A stretch of 64,000 nucleotides of DNA, taken from an uncultured Pelagibacteraceae bacterium (lineage in GTDB: Bacteria; Pseudomonadota; Alphaproteobacteria; Pelagibacterales; Pelagibacteraceae). A program made the translations under genes and the position numbers. This document shows positions 23,904 to 32,771 of this stretch, piece after piece. Within the stretch, counting starts at the first letter, position 1; the number at the start of each line of letters is the position of its first letter. The stretch is taken from assembly GCA_902565935.1 (NCBI GenBank), contig CACFGT010000005.1, positions 1-64,000 of the forward strand, written 5' to 3'. The notes beneath the pieces were generated by a model. That model was not told where the DNA came from. It ran no database searches and worked only from the letters and a program-made list of their open reading frames with translations.

Positions 23904-24611
23904 ATGGCATTTTTTGAGGGGAATAACATGACTGGTGGATATGGAAACGGTCCTGACATTATTAATTCTTGTTCTGTTAATGTTGAGAGAGGAGAAATAG
24001 TTTCAATACTTGGACCCAATGGTGCTGGAAAATCAACTGCAATGAAAGCTATGCTGGGATTGTTAGATTTAAAATCAGGATCTGTAATTATTAATGGAAA
24101 AGATATTTCAAATCTTTCACCTCAAGATCGAGTGAAGGAGGGTATTTCATTTGTGCCCCAAACTAAAAATGTTTTTGCAGGCATGACTGTTGAAGAAAAT
24201 TTAGAGATGGGAGCTTTTTTAATTAATAACGAATATAGTGCAGTGATAGATGAGATTTATAATTTGTTTCCAATATTAAAAGAAAAAAGAACACAGTTAG
24301 TTGGTGAATTATCAGGTGGACAAAGACAACAAGTGGCTCTTGGAAGAGCATTAATGATCAAACCATCTGTTTTAATGTTAGACGAACCGACAGCTGGTGT
24401 ATCACCTTTAGTGATGGATGAATTATTTGATCACATACTTAAAGTAAAGCGAACTAATGTTGCAATTTTGATGGTTGAACAAAATGCAAAACAAGCATTA
24501 AGTATTTCTGATAGAGGTTATGTTTTGGTAACAGGTGAGAATCGGCACTCTGGTACAGGAAAAGAATTATTAGAGGATCCAACAGTAAGAAGTTCTTTTC
24601 TAGGTGGTTGA
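23904..24611 (+). CDS. livF: Branched-chain amino acid-type ABC ATPase (LivF), second cluster
   Basis: A 235-residue ABC ATPase with Walker A (GPNGAGKST), signature (ELSGGQRQQ), Walker B (VLMLDEPTAG) and switch region (LMVEQNAKQAL). It is the LivF partner of the frameshifted LivG and starts 2 bases after it. Similarity to the first-cluster LivF is at family level only, so the clusters probably serve different ligands. Confidence 0.93.
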   Translation: MAFFEGNNMTGGYGNGPDIINSCSVNVERGEIVSILGPNGAGKSTAMKAMLGLLDLKSGSVIINGKDISNLSPQDRVKEGISFVPQTKNVFAGMTVEENLEMGAFLINNEYSAVIDEIYNLFPILKEKRTQLVGELSGGQRQQVALGRALMIKPSVLMLDEPTAGVSPLVMDELFDHILKVKRTNVAILMVEQNAKQALSISDRGYVLVTGENRHSGTGKELLEDPTVRSSFLGG

Positions 24612-24612
24612 T

Positions 24613-25623
24613 ATGGATTTTATAAATGCATTAATACTTTTATTAAATTATATTTTCGTACCAGCTTTAGCATATGGATCTCAATTAGCACTTGGTGCAA
24701 TTTTTGTAACATTAATTTATGGAATTTTAAGATTTGCCAACTTTGCTACAGGAGACATGATGGCTTTTGGAACAATGTTTACAGTTTTATTCACGTGGTA
24801 CTTTCAGTCTGTCGGAATTAGCTTTGGAGTTCTACCTACAGCTCTTTTAGCTATTCCTTTTGCAATTGTTTTTATGATTGGTTACATGCTTGTGATTGAT
24901 AAATTTGTTTTCAAATATTATAGAGTAAAAAAAAGTCCTCCTGTACAATTAGCAATGGTAAGTATTGGAGTAATGTTTGTTACCCAGGCAGTGGTTCGAA
25001 TAATTATTGGTCCATCAGATAGAAGATTTTTTGATGGAGAGAAATTTTTAATTAAAGCAGGTGAATTTAAAGAAATGACAGGATTAAATGAAGGTCTTGC
25101 AATTAAATCTACTCAAGTAATTACAATTATTGTTACATTAATTTTAGTTTCAAGTTTGTTCTGGTTCTTAAATAAAACTAAAACAGGAAAAAGTATGAGA
25201 GCATATTCTGATAACGAAGATTTGGCATTGTTATCAGGCATCGATCCAAAAAAAATTGTCATGATCACTTGGATTATAGCAGCTATTCTTGCTACAATTG
25301 GTGGTACTTTATATGGCTTAGACAAAAGTTTTAAACCATTTACATATTTTAACAACATGCTGCCAATATTTGCAGCAGCTATTGTTGGTGGAATAGGTAA
25401 TCCATTTGGAGCCTTTTTAGGAGGATATGTGATTGCTTTTTCAGAAATATTATTAACTTATGCTTATAGAAAATTTTTTATGTATGTATTACCTGAAAGT
25501 ATGGAACCAGATGGTTTAGTTCAATTGCTTTCTACTGATTATAAATTTGCAGTATCTTTTTCAATACTAGTCATTGTGTTGCTATATCGACCATCGGGGA
25601 TATTTAAAGGGAAGGTATTATGA
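24613..25623 (+). CDS. livH: Branched-chain amino acid-type ABC permease (LivH), second cluster
   Basis: A permease of about 336 residues with eight or more hydrophobic segments. The track uses a GTG at 24604; the ATG at 24613, directly after the upstream TGA, is simpler. The GILRFANFATGDMMAFGTM segment and GKSMRAYSDNEDLALLSGID loop identify LivH. It is longer than the first-cluster LivH by about 40 residues, mostly in loops. It overlaps livM by 4 bases. Confidence 0.9.
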   Translation: MDFINALILLLNYIFVPALAYGSQLALGAIFVTLIYGILRFANFATGDMMAFGTMFTVLFTWYFQSVGISFGVLPTALLAIPFAIVFMIGYMLVIDKFVFKYYRVKKSPPVQLAMVSIGVMFVTQAVVRIIIGPSDRRFFDGEKFLIKAGEFKEMTGLNEGLAIKSTQVITIIVTLILVSSLFWFLNKTKTGKSMRAYSDNEDLALLSGIDPKKIVMITWIIAAILATIGGTLYGLDKSFKPFTYFNNMLPIFAAAIVGGIGNPFGAFLGGYVIAFSEILLTYAYRKFFMYVLPESMEPDGLVQLLSTDYKFAVSFSILVIVLLYRPSGIFKGKVL

Positions 25624-26990
25624 GAAAATATTTAAATGTAATTGCAGCCTACAGTATAATGATGGGCTTAATCATTCTGGTAGGTATATTTCAGTCTTGG
25701 AATATTGCTCTATCAATATTTAATCTTTGTTTAATTTCAGCTGTAATGACGATGGGTGCTAATATTCAATGGGGTTATGCAGGTCTTATAAATTTTGGAA
25801 TAATGGGTTTTACGGCTTTAGGTGGTTTAGCAGCAGTTTTAATTTCAGTCGATCCAGTACAAGAAGCCTGGAGTGCAGGTGGACCTAATATCTTATTAAG
25901 TCTTTTTCTTTTAATAGGAGTAATTTTGGCTGTTAAATATATTTTAAAAAATTATAAGAAATCAAAAAGTAGATTCTATATTGTTGCCGCAATTATAATT
26001 TTAGGGATTATTATCATAAGATTTATTTCAGAGCCTGGAATAGAGGCAATTGAGGAGGTAAATCCAGCTAAAACTGGTTTTCTTGGCGGCTTAGGTCTGC
26101 CAATTATTTTTTCTTGGATTGTTGGTGCTTTGTTTGCTGGTGGGTTAGCTTTTGTTATTGGAAAAGTAGCACTAGGTTTAAGAGCTGATTATTTAGCAAT
26201 AGCAACTTTACTAATATCAGAAATTGTTATTGCAATTATAAAACATGAAGATTGGTTAACAAGAGGTGTAAAGAATGTTATTGGATTAAAAAGACCAGCA
26301 CCTTATGAGGTAAATTTACAACAAACAGATTGGTTTATAAATATTGTTGAAAAATTTAATTTTAGTAAATTAAATTTGATTACTGATTTAACTGAAAGAC
26401 AAGCTGCTTTAAATCAATTTGTTATTGAAGGATCTTCGATTTTTGTAAAACTCTGTTACTCTGGATTATTTTTAATTGTTGTAATAATTTTATTAATATT
26501 AACTCAAAAAGCACTTTATTCTCCTTGGGGAAGAATGATGAGAGCAATTAGGGATAATGAAGAAGCAGCAAATGCAATGGGAAAAAATGTTGTCAAACAA
26601 CATCTATTAATCTTTGTTTTGGGATCAGCTATAGTGGGTATCGCAGGTGCAATGTTAGTTACACAAGATGGACTATTTACTCCAGGAAGTTATAGACCTT
26701 TGAGATATACTTTTTTAATCTGGGTAATGGTAATTGTAGGTGGTAGTGGAAATAATTTTGGTGCAATTCTAGGAGGCTTTGTAGTTTGGTTCTTATGGAT
26801 CGAGGCAGCACCGATAGGATTATATCTAGTCAATTTAACAACCGCAGGTTTAGATGATACTCATTTTTTAAAAGTTCATTTAATTGAAAGTGTACCATAT
26901 TTTAGATTCTTGATGATGGGAATAGGCTTGTTATTAATTATGAGATATAGACCAAAGGGTATACTTCCAGAAAAAATAGAAATAAAATAG
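25620..26990 (+). CDS. livM: Branched-chain amino acid-type ABC permease (LivM), second cluster
   Basis: A long LivM-type permease of 456 residues. GLRADYLAIATLLISEIVIAI and WGRMMRAIRDNEEAANAMGK are diagnostic. Compared with the usual 350 or so residues there is an extra hydrophobic segment and loop near residues 95-145 and a longer loop near 215-270. The binding protein is encoded just downstream on the other strand. Confidence 0.92.
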   Translation: MRKYLNVIAAYSIMMGLIILVGIFQSWNIALSIFNLCLISAVMTMGANIQWGYAGLINFGIMGFTALGGLAAVLISVDPVQEAWSAGGPNILLSLFLLIGVILAVKYILKNYKKSKSRFYIVAAIIILGIIIIRFISEPGIEAIEEVNPAKTGFLGGLGLPIIFSWIVGALFAGGLAFVIGKVALGLRADYLAIATLLISEIVIAIIKHEDWLTRGVKNVIGLKRPAPYEVNLQQTDWFINIVEKFNFSKLNLITDLTERQAALNQFVIEGSSIFVKLCYSGLFLIVVIILLILTQKALYSPWGRMMRAIRDNEEAANAMGKNVVKQHLLIFVLGSAIVGIAGAMLVTQDGLFTPGSYRPLRYTFLIWVMVIVGGSGNNFGAILGGFVVWFLWIEAAPIGLYLVNLTTAGLDDTHFLKVHLIESVPYFRFLMMGIGLLLIMRYRPKGILPEKIEIK

Positions 26991-26994
26991 AACT

Positions 26995-27066
26995 ATGAAA
27001 TATATTATTACAGGTGCTGCAATAGCTTGGGCTTTGTATATGGCTGATAAATATTTGTTCTTTTAA
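26995..27066 (+). CDS. 23-residue hydrophobic micro-ORF after livM
   Basis: ATG at 26995, four bases after the livM stop, opens a short frame starting MKYIITGAAIAWALYMAD and ending before a terminator. The product would be a single membrane helix with a charged middle (MADK). The position, between a permease and a terminator and on the same transcript, is what a small accessory subunit would have. Below 30 codons chance ORFs are common. Confidence 0.4.
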   Translation: MKYIITGAAIAWALYMADKYLFF

Positions 27067-27068
27067 AA

Positions 27069-27098
27069 AAACCCCCAACAAGTTAATGCCGGGGGTTT
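27069..27098. terminator. Bidirectional intrinsic terminator between convergent genes
   Basis: AAACCCCC and GGGGGTTT form an 8-bp stem with a 14-base loop. The minus-strand side is followed by TTTTTTAAAA, so it suits the binding-protein gene best, while also separating the livM transcript coming from the other side. Confidence 0.82.
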
Positions 27099-27111
27099 AA
27101 TTTATTAAATA

Positions 27112-28302
27112 TTATCTTTGTTTTTTAGTTTTAAATTTTCCGCCTTTAACTTCTTGTTCTAAGAAAGAACCTTCAGCTTCACCGACGCTAGTAAAAGTAA
27201 CTCCAGTTGCACCTTCGTAGTCAACTTTTTTACCTTTAGCTAATAAATCTAAACCTTTTTTAAGTTCACCTGGGTAAATTTTTGTTCCAGGGCCATTAGC
27301 AACATCCATTACATTTTTTGCAATTGATGCTCTATCAGCTGATCCACCTGCTTGCATTGCTAAAACAATTAATGCAGCAGCATCATAAGACTCTCCAGTG
27401 TAAGGTCCTGAGCTATCTATTCCACCATCACTTGCAACTTTAGCAAAAACTCCAGCACCTTTTCCAGTTGATCCTGGCATTGAACCAAAAGATTTTCTTA
27501 AGTCTTTACCAAACGCATCAACTAAAGACTGACCAATCATACCATCAGATAAAATAAATTTATCAAATGCGCCAGAGTCTAAAGACGCTTGGATAATTCC
27601 TTTTCCACCTTGGTCTAAATAACCAATTACAGCTACTGCATCACCACCTGCTGAAGCAAGAGTGGCTACCTCAGAAGAATAGTCTGCTTTTCCATCTTCG
27701 TGAGCTGTGACTGCTGTAACTTTAATGCCGTGAGCCTCTACAGCTGCTTTGTAAACATCTGCTAAACCTTTTCCATAGTCATTGTTTGTATAAGTGATTG
27801 CAACGCTTTTAACTTTTCTGTCCTTAGTAATATCTGCTAAAATTTGACCACCTCTAGCGTCTGACGGAGCTGTTCTAAAGAAATATCCTTTATCGTCTAA
27901 AGTAGTTAATCCAGGAGATGTTGCTGATGGTGAAATCATCACCACACCATTTGGAACTGCAACGTTAGATGCAATTGCACCTGTAACACCAGAACAATCA
28001 GCACCCATTATTGCTGCAACACCTTGTGAAATAACTCCTTCTGCAGCAGCAGTTGCAGCAGCTGAGTCAACACATGTTGAGTCTGCTCTAATTACAGTTA
28101 TTTTTTTTCCATTAAGCAATGAACCAGAGTCTGATGCCTCTTTAAAAGCAAGTTCTGCTGAAGCAGCCATCGCTGGTGTAAGAGATTCAATCGGACCTGT
28201 AAATCCCAAAATGATTCCCATTTTAATCCCATGTCCATCTGCAGATACATTTGATGTAAACCCAAATACAAATGCTAATGCAGCGATAAGTAATCTTTTC
28301 AT
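27112..28302 (-). CDS. Branched-chain amino acid-type ABC substrate-binding protein, second cluster
   Basis: A periplasmic binding protein of 396 residues. The signal peptide (MKRLLIAALAFVFGFTSNVSA) and mature start (IKMGIILGFTGPIESLTP) are typical of peripla_BP_6 proteins. Two cysteines (STCVDS and ADCSGV) likely form a disulphide. It is convergent with the LivFHM genes and shares a terminator with them, so it is probably their binding protein although separately transcribed. It is divergent from the EutA-like gene. The ligand is unknown. Confidence 0.92.
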   Translation of the reverse strand: MKRLLIAALAFVFGFTSNVSADGHGIKMGIILGFTGPIESLTPAMAASAELAFKEASDSGSLLNGKKITVIRADSTCVDSAAATAAAEGVISQGVAAIMGADCSGVTGAIASNVAVPNGVVMISPSATSPGLTTLDDKGYFFRTAPSDARGGQILADITKDRKVKSVAITYTNNDYGKGLADVYKAAVEAHGIKVTAVTAHEDGKADYSSEVATLASAGGDAVAVIGYLDQGGKGIIQASLDSGAFDKFILSDGMIGQSLVDAFGKDLRKSFGSMPGSTGKGAGVFAKVASDGGIDSSGPYTGESYDAAALIVLAMQAGGSADRASIAKNVMDVANGPGTKIYPGELKKGLDLLAKGKKVDYEGATGVTFTSVGEAEGSFLEQEVKGGKFKTKKQR

Positions 28303-28416
28303 TATGTTCCTTTTTCTTGTTTAAATTAATTTATATAAGTGGAAATTAAATATAATTTAAAAAAATTTTCAACAAGCAAATTAACTAAATTTGTAGTAGC
28401 TTTGGTTAATTTAATT

Positions 28417-29163
28417 ATGAAATCAAATAAAATAGAGCCAAAATTTATTACAAAGCATAATCCTAGAGTTGGATTAATCGCTTTAGCAACCGACTTTATC
28501 ATCGAAAAGGATTTCATCAATGTGATTAAAGATAAAGAAATAGATTTTTTTGTAAATAGAATTGAATGTTTCAATCCACTTACAAAAGAAAATTTAATAA
28601 AGATGTCTGAAAAAGTTACAGAGGTGACCAATAATATTTTACCTAATGAAGAGATTGATTGTGTCGTATATGGCTGCACATCTGGAACAATAGCAGCAGG
28701 TTTTGAATCAATTGAAAAGAAAGTTAAAGCAGCAAAACCAAAAGCAAAACTTACAACACCTAGCTCTGCAGCAATCAAGGCATTAAAAAAATTCAATGTT
28801 AAAAAATTAGCAATTTTTACCCCGTATAGTAAAAAATTAAATGATCAAATTATAAATCATTTTTCCGAAGAAAAATTTGATATTGTATCGAACTCGTATT
28901 TAGACATTGCAGCAGATTACGATATTGGAAAAGTTGACCAAAATTTTTTATTTGAAATATTATCAAACATGAATATTGCTGATGCAGATGCATTGTTTAT
29001 TTCTTGCACAGCTTTACCTGTGTTACATATAATTGAAAAGTTAGAAAAAAAAATTAACAAACCTGTTCTATCCAGCAATCAAACTTTAATTTGGAACACT
29101 TTAGAGGAAATTGGTAAAAATACAGATATCAAAGGATTTGGGAAACTATTTCTTAAAAATTAA
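28417..29163 (+). CDS. Maleate isomerase / EutA-like Asp/Glu racemase-fold enzyme
   Basis: An Asp/Glu/hydantoin-racemase-fold protein. I prefer the ATG at 28417 (248 aa) over the track start, whose extra 26 residues lack similarity to the family. The two catalytic cysteines expected of the fold are present in VVYGCTSGTIAAG and FISCTALPVLH. EutA proteins of ectoine-use operons belong to this group, and the next gene is DoeA-like, so an EutA-type role is likely; maleate isomerase is the main alternative. It lies 2 bases before the DoeA-like gene. Confidence 0.78.
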   Translation: MKSNKIEPKFITKHNPRVGLIALATDFIIEKDFINVIKDKEIDFFVNRIECFNPLTKENLIKMSEKVTEVTNNILPNEEIDCVVYGCTSGTIAAGFESIEKKVKAAKPKAKLTTPSSAAIKALKKFNVKKLAIFTPYSKKLNDQIINHFSEEKFDIVSNSYLDIAADYDIGKVDQNFLFEILSNMNIADADALFISCTALPVLHIIEKLEKKINKPVLSSNQTLIWNTLEEIGKNTDIKGFGKLFLKN

Positions 29164-29165
29164 TT

Positions 29166-30335
29166 ATGCATTTTGCAAAAGAAGAATACAAGCAAAGACT
29201 TTTAAAAGTTCAAAAAATGATGCAAGAGAAAGGTATTGAACTTTTAATTTCACACGACACTAACAATATAAACTATTTAACAGGTTATGATGCATGGTCT
29301 TTTTATTATGCACAATGTGCAATAGTTCATATTAATGCTGATGAACCTATATGTTTTGTAAGAGATCAAGATGCTGGAGGGGCTTATATAAAAACTTATC
29401 TCAAAAAAGAAAATATAATTGTTTATGATGAACATTATATTCATACATGGCCTAAACATCCTTACGATTATCTTGTCAAAGTAATAAAAGAAAAAAAGTG
29501 GGATAAACTTTCTATAGGTTTAGAAATGGATGCACATTATTTTACAGCATTCTGTTATGAAAAAATTAAAAACGGCTTACCTGATGCAAAGATAAAAGAT
29601 TCAGATAGATTGGTTAATTGGGCAAGATTAGTAAAGTCTAATGCTGAGATAAATTTAATGAAATCTGCAGCAAAGATTTCAGAATTAGGGATGAAAAAAG
29701 CCTTTGAAGTAATTAATCCAGGTGTAAGACAATGTGATGCTGTAGGTGAAATTCAAAAAGCATTATTTTATGGAACACCTGAGTTTGGTGGTGAATATTC
29801 AAGTATTGCAACACTATTACCAACAGGTAAAGGTACATCAGCTTCACATTTAACAGCAACACAAGATGAATTTGTTGAGGGTGAAGCAACAATTGTTGAG
29901 CTGTCTGGAGTATATAAAAGATATCATGCACCAATGGCTCGAACAGTACTACTTGGAAAACCTGACAAATTAAAGATAGAGACGATGAAAAAAACTATCG
30001 AAGCATTACAAGCTGGAATAGATGTAACAAAACCTGGCAATACTGTTGATGATGTTGCGCAAGCATTTTGGAAAGTACTGGATAAATATGGAATTCAAAA
30101 AAATTCAAGAACTGGTTACTCAATAGGTATAGGTTATCCACCTGATTGGGGTGAACATACTTTAAATATTTACAAAGGTGATATGACTCTTTTAGAACCT
30201 AACATATGTTTTCATATGATTGCTGTAATGCAATTTGGAGATTGGGGAGTGGAAGCCTCTGAAGCAATTAGAGTAACTGATAAAGGAGCAGAACTTTTTT
30301 GCAATTTATCAAAAGAACTTCACGTTAAAAGCTAA
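29166..30335 (+). CDS. doeA: M24-family hydrolase, DoeA (ectoine hydrolase)-like
   Basis: A 389-residue creatinase/aminopeptidase-fold enzyme. It matches DoeA/EutD, which opens the ectoine ring, in several places: NYLTGYDAWSFY, RLVNWARLVKS, ELSGVYKRYHAPMART and GYPPDWGEHT. As in creatinase and DoeA, the first metal-binding Asp region of M24 aminopeptidases is replaced (ELSGVYKRYH), which argues against an ordinary peptidase. The pairing with an EutA-like gene supports a role in ectoine or a related cyclic amidine. No ectoine-type importer or DoeB-D is adjacent, so the substrate could differ. Confidence 0.82.
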   Translation: MHFAKEEYKQRLLKVQKMMQEKGIELLISHDTNNINYLTGYDAWSFYYAQCAIVHINADEPICFVRDQDAGGAYIKTYLKKENIIVYDEHYIHTWPKHPYDYLVKVIKEKKWDKLSIGLEMDAHYFTAFCYEKIKNGLPDAKIKDSDRLVNWARLVKSNAEINLMKSAAKISELGMKKAFEVINPGVRQCDAVGEIQKALFYGTPEFGGEYSSIATLLPTGKGTSASHLTATQDEFVEGEATIVELSGVYKRYHAPMARTVLLGKPDKLKIETMKKTIEALQAGIDVTKPGNTVDDVAQAFWKVLDKYGIQKNSRTGYSIGIGYPPDWGEHTLNIYKGDMTLLEPNICFHMIAVMQFGDWGVEASEAIRVTDKGAELFCNLSKELHVKS

Positions 30336-30387
30336 TTATTAATGGTTGATATTTGTTTATACAAATGTTTTAAATTCATTTTAATTT

Positions 30388-31473
30388 ATGTCAGTTAATA
30401 AAGAATTCGTTAAATTTGAAAATGTAGATAAAAGCTACGACGGTAAAGTCTTAGTTGTAAAAAATCTTCAATTAGATATCGCTGAAGGTGAATTTATAAC
30501 AATGTTAGGGCCATCGGGTTCTGGAAAAACAACTTGTTTAATGATGTTAGCAGGATTTGAAACTCCAACAAATGGTGAAATTTATTTAGGAGGAAAAGCT
30601 ATTTCAAGTATACCTCCTCATAAAAGAGGAATTGGTATGGTATTTCAAAATTACGCCTTGTTCCCTCATATGACAGTTTATGAAAATTTAGCATTCCCTT
30701 TAAGAGTTAGAAAAATTCCAAAAGATGAAGCAGATAAAAAAATTGATAAGGCGTTATCTATGGTATCACTTCAAGGATTTGCATCTAGAATGCCAGGCCA
30801 ATTATCAGGAGGTCAACAACAAAGAGTAGCTGTGGCACGATCTCTGGTATTTGACCCACAATTAGTTTTAATGGATGAACCATTAGGAGCTTTAGATAAA
30901 AATTTAAGAGAAAGTATGCAGTATGAAATTAAACATATTCACGAAAGCATTGGTGTGACAGTTGTTTATGTTACTCACGATCAGAGTGAGGCTTTAACGA
31001 TGTCAAATCGTATCGCAGTATTCAATGATGGTAAAGTTCAACAGCTATCAAGTCCTGATGAATTATATGAGAAACCTGTAAATTCATTTGTCGCCGAGTT
31101 TATAGGAGAGAATAATACTTTTGGTGGTGAAGTTTCAGATATTTCTGATGGAAAGTGTAAAGTTAAATTAGCAAATGCAGAAATAATTGCTAATCCAATT
31201 TCAGTAAAAGGTAAAGGAGAAAGGACTACTGTATCTTTAAGACCTGAGCGAGCATTAATCAATCCAAGTACAAAAATGGATAATCTTCATAAAGGAAAAA
31301 TAGAGGAAGTTATTTATCATGGGGACCATACAAGAGTAAGAATAAATCTTTTAGGCAACCCAGAGTTTATTTTAAAAGTTCCAAATAGTTCGTCTAACCT
31401 AGATATTAAACTTGGAAACGAGATTAACATCGGATGGAATAGTGATGACGCCCGGGCACTTGACCCAAAATAG
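30388..31473 (+). CDS. potA: Spermidine/putrescine-type ABC ATPase (PotA-like)
   Basis: An ATPase of 361 residues. Walker A (GPSGSGKTT), signature (QLSGGQQQR), Walker B (LVLMDEPLGALD) and switch (VYVTHDQSEA) are complete. The C-terminal TOBE regulatory domain (about 280-360, SLRPERALINP) is present. It starts the potA-potD-potB-potC order. The PotA class also serves thiamine, Fe3+, and taurine-like solutes, so the substrate is inferred. Confidence 0.92.
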   Translation: MSVNKEFVKFENVDKSYDGKVLVVKNLQLDIAEGEFITMLGPSGSGKTTCLMMLAGFETPTNGEIYLGGKAISSIPPHKRGIGMVFQNYALFPHMTVYENLAFPLRVRKIPKDEADKKIDKALSMVSLQGFASRMPGQLSGGQQQRVAVARSLVFDPQLVLMDEPLGALDKNLRESMQYEIKHIHESIGVTVVYVTHDQSEALTMSNRIAVFNDGKVQQLSSPDELYEKPVNSFVAEFIGENNTFGGEVSDISDGKCKVKLANAEIIANPISVKGKGERTTVSLRPERALINPSTKMDNLHKGKIEEVIYHGDHTRVRINLLGNPEFILKVPNSSSNLDIKLGNEINIGWNSDDARALDPK

Positions 31474-31512
31474 ACATTCTACAATTATTGTATAAGTAGA
31501 TAAAAAGGGTTG

Positions 31513-31541
31513 TTGACTCTCTTCTCTGAAGTTGTTTTAAT
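31513..31541 (+). promoter_or_regulatory. Promoter of the PotD-like binding-protein gene
   Basis: TTGACT, a 17-base spacer and TTTAAT lie 32 bases upstream of the start codon. This gives the binding-protein gene its own transcript. It supports the ATG at 31573 because the track start at 31510 would lie upstream of the promoter. Confidence 0.6.
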
Positions 31542-31548
31542 TAGCTTT

Positions 31549-31562
31549 TTTAAACGTTTAAA
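31549..31562. promoter_or_regulatory. Palindrome between promoter and ribosome site of the potD-like gene
   Basis: TTTAAACGTTTAAA is a perfect 14-bp palindrome placed around the expected transcription start and directly before the GGAGG ribosome site. Its position matches that of the palindrome ahead of the first Liv binding-protein gene, though the sequences differ. Confidence 0.42.
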
Positions 31563-31572
31563 CGGAGGAAAA

Positions 31573-32700
31573 ATGAAAAAACTAAGTAAAATATTACTAG
31601 CTATTTCTTTTGTACTTTCACTAACTACTTCAGCATTTGCAACAACAGTAACTGCAGTGTCTTGGGGTGGGGCTTATACTGAGTCTCAAAAGTTAGGTTA
31701 TGGTGATCCAACTGCTAAAAAACTAGGCATTAACATTGCTTGGGTTGATTATTCAGGTGGTTTATCAGAAATCAAAGCACAAAAAGAAGCTGGAAAGATC
31801 ACGTGGGATATAATGGACGTGTTCGCGATGGATACTATTACTGGATGTGATGAAGGATTATTTGTTGAATTTGATTTTGACAAAGACTTCCCACCAGCTC
31901 CAGATGGAACTCCAGCAAGTAAAGATTTCTTTACTGCAATGCCAAGTAAATGTGCTGTAGGAAATATTTTATATTCTTGGAACTACGCTTATAACACTGA
32001 AAACGTTAAAGGCACTCCAAAGACTATCAAAGATTTCTTTAACACAAAGAAATTCCCTGGAAAAAGAGCTATCTACAAAAGCGCTTTAACTAATTTAGAG
32101 ATCGCTTTAGCTGCAGATGGTATCAAGCCAGGTAAAGGCGGAGCAAAAATCTACAAAGCTTTAGAAACAGAAAAAGGTGTTGAAAGAGCAATGAACAAGA
32201 TCAAAAAACTTTGCACAGACCCTAACGGTGGATGTGTATTTTGGTCTGCAGGTGCTCAACCACCAGAACTGTTAGTATCAGGTGAAGTAGTAATGGCTAC
32301 TGGTTGGAATGGTAGATTCTTCAATGCAGAAATTGGAGAAGGTGCGCCAATCAAACAAGTTTGGGATGGCCAAGGTCTTGACTACGAATATTTCGTACAA
32401 GTTAAAGGTGGACCAAACGATGCTAATGGTATGGCTAAAAAAGCTTTAGCTATGATGACTAGTTCTGAAATGTTAGCAGGAAGTGCTAAATACATTGCAT
32501 ATGCTCCTTGGAGAAAATCTTCAATTGGTATTATGGAAAAAGGTGAGCCTTGGTATAAAGATGGTAAGACTAACATGGTACCACAAATGCCAACTGCACC
32601 AGCTAACACTAAAAACTACTTCCTAGTAGATCCAATTTTCTGGGCTGATAACGGTACAGAGCTTGGTGAAAAATGGGAAGCTATGAAAGCTGGTCTATAA
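31573..32700 (+). CDS. potD: Spermidine/putrescine-type ABC substrate-binding protein (PotD-like)
   Basis: A periplasmic binding protein of 375 residues from the ATG at 31573, which has a perfect GGAGG site and opens the signal peptide MKKLSKILLAISFVLSLTTSAFA. The track start adds 21 residues lying over the promoter and is rejected. The mature start VTAVSWGGAYTESQKLG and KAQKEAGKITWDIMDV are typical of the PotD/AfuA-like family. A polyamine or polyamine-like cation is the most likely ligand given PotA/B/C and the agmatinase gene nearby. Confidence 0.92.
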   Translation: MKKLSKILLAISFVLSLTTSAFATTVTAVSWGGAYTESQKLGYGDPTAKKLGINIAWVDYSGGLSEIKAQKEAGKITWDIMDVFAMDTITGCDEGLFVEFDFDKDFPPAPDGTPASKDFFTAMPSKCAVGNILYSWNYAYNTENVKGTPKTIKDFFNTKKFPGKRAIYKSALTNLEIALAADGIKPGKGGAKIYKALETEKGVERAMNKIKKLCTDPNGGCVFWSAGAQPPELLVSGEVVMATGWNGRFFNAEIGEGAPIKQVWDGQGLDYEYFVQVKGGPNDANGMAKKALAMMTSSEMLAGSAKYIAYAPWRKSSIGIMEKGEPWYKDGKTNMVPQMPTAPANTKNYFLVDPIFWADNGTELGEKWEAMKAGL

Positions 32701-32737
32701 TTTAAGTTTTAAAGAACTTAATTATATATTATAATTT

Positions 32738-32769
32738 AAGGGCGGTTATTTATAACCGCCCTTTTTTAT
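32738..32769 (+). terminator. Intrinsic terminator after the PotD-like gene
   Basis: AAGGGCGGTTA and TAACCGCCCTT form a perfect 11-bp stem with a TTTA loop and a T-run. Like the hairpin after the first Liv binding protein, it lies between binding-protein and permease genes and likely sets their ratio. Confidence 0.93.
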
Positions 32770-32771
32770 TT

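Noticed and set aside
31510-31572. Track start of the PotD-like protein
   Set aside because: The extension covers a good promoter and a GGAGG ribosome site, so translation most likely begins at 31573.
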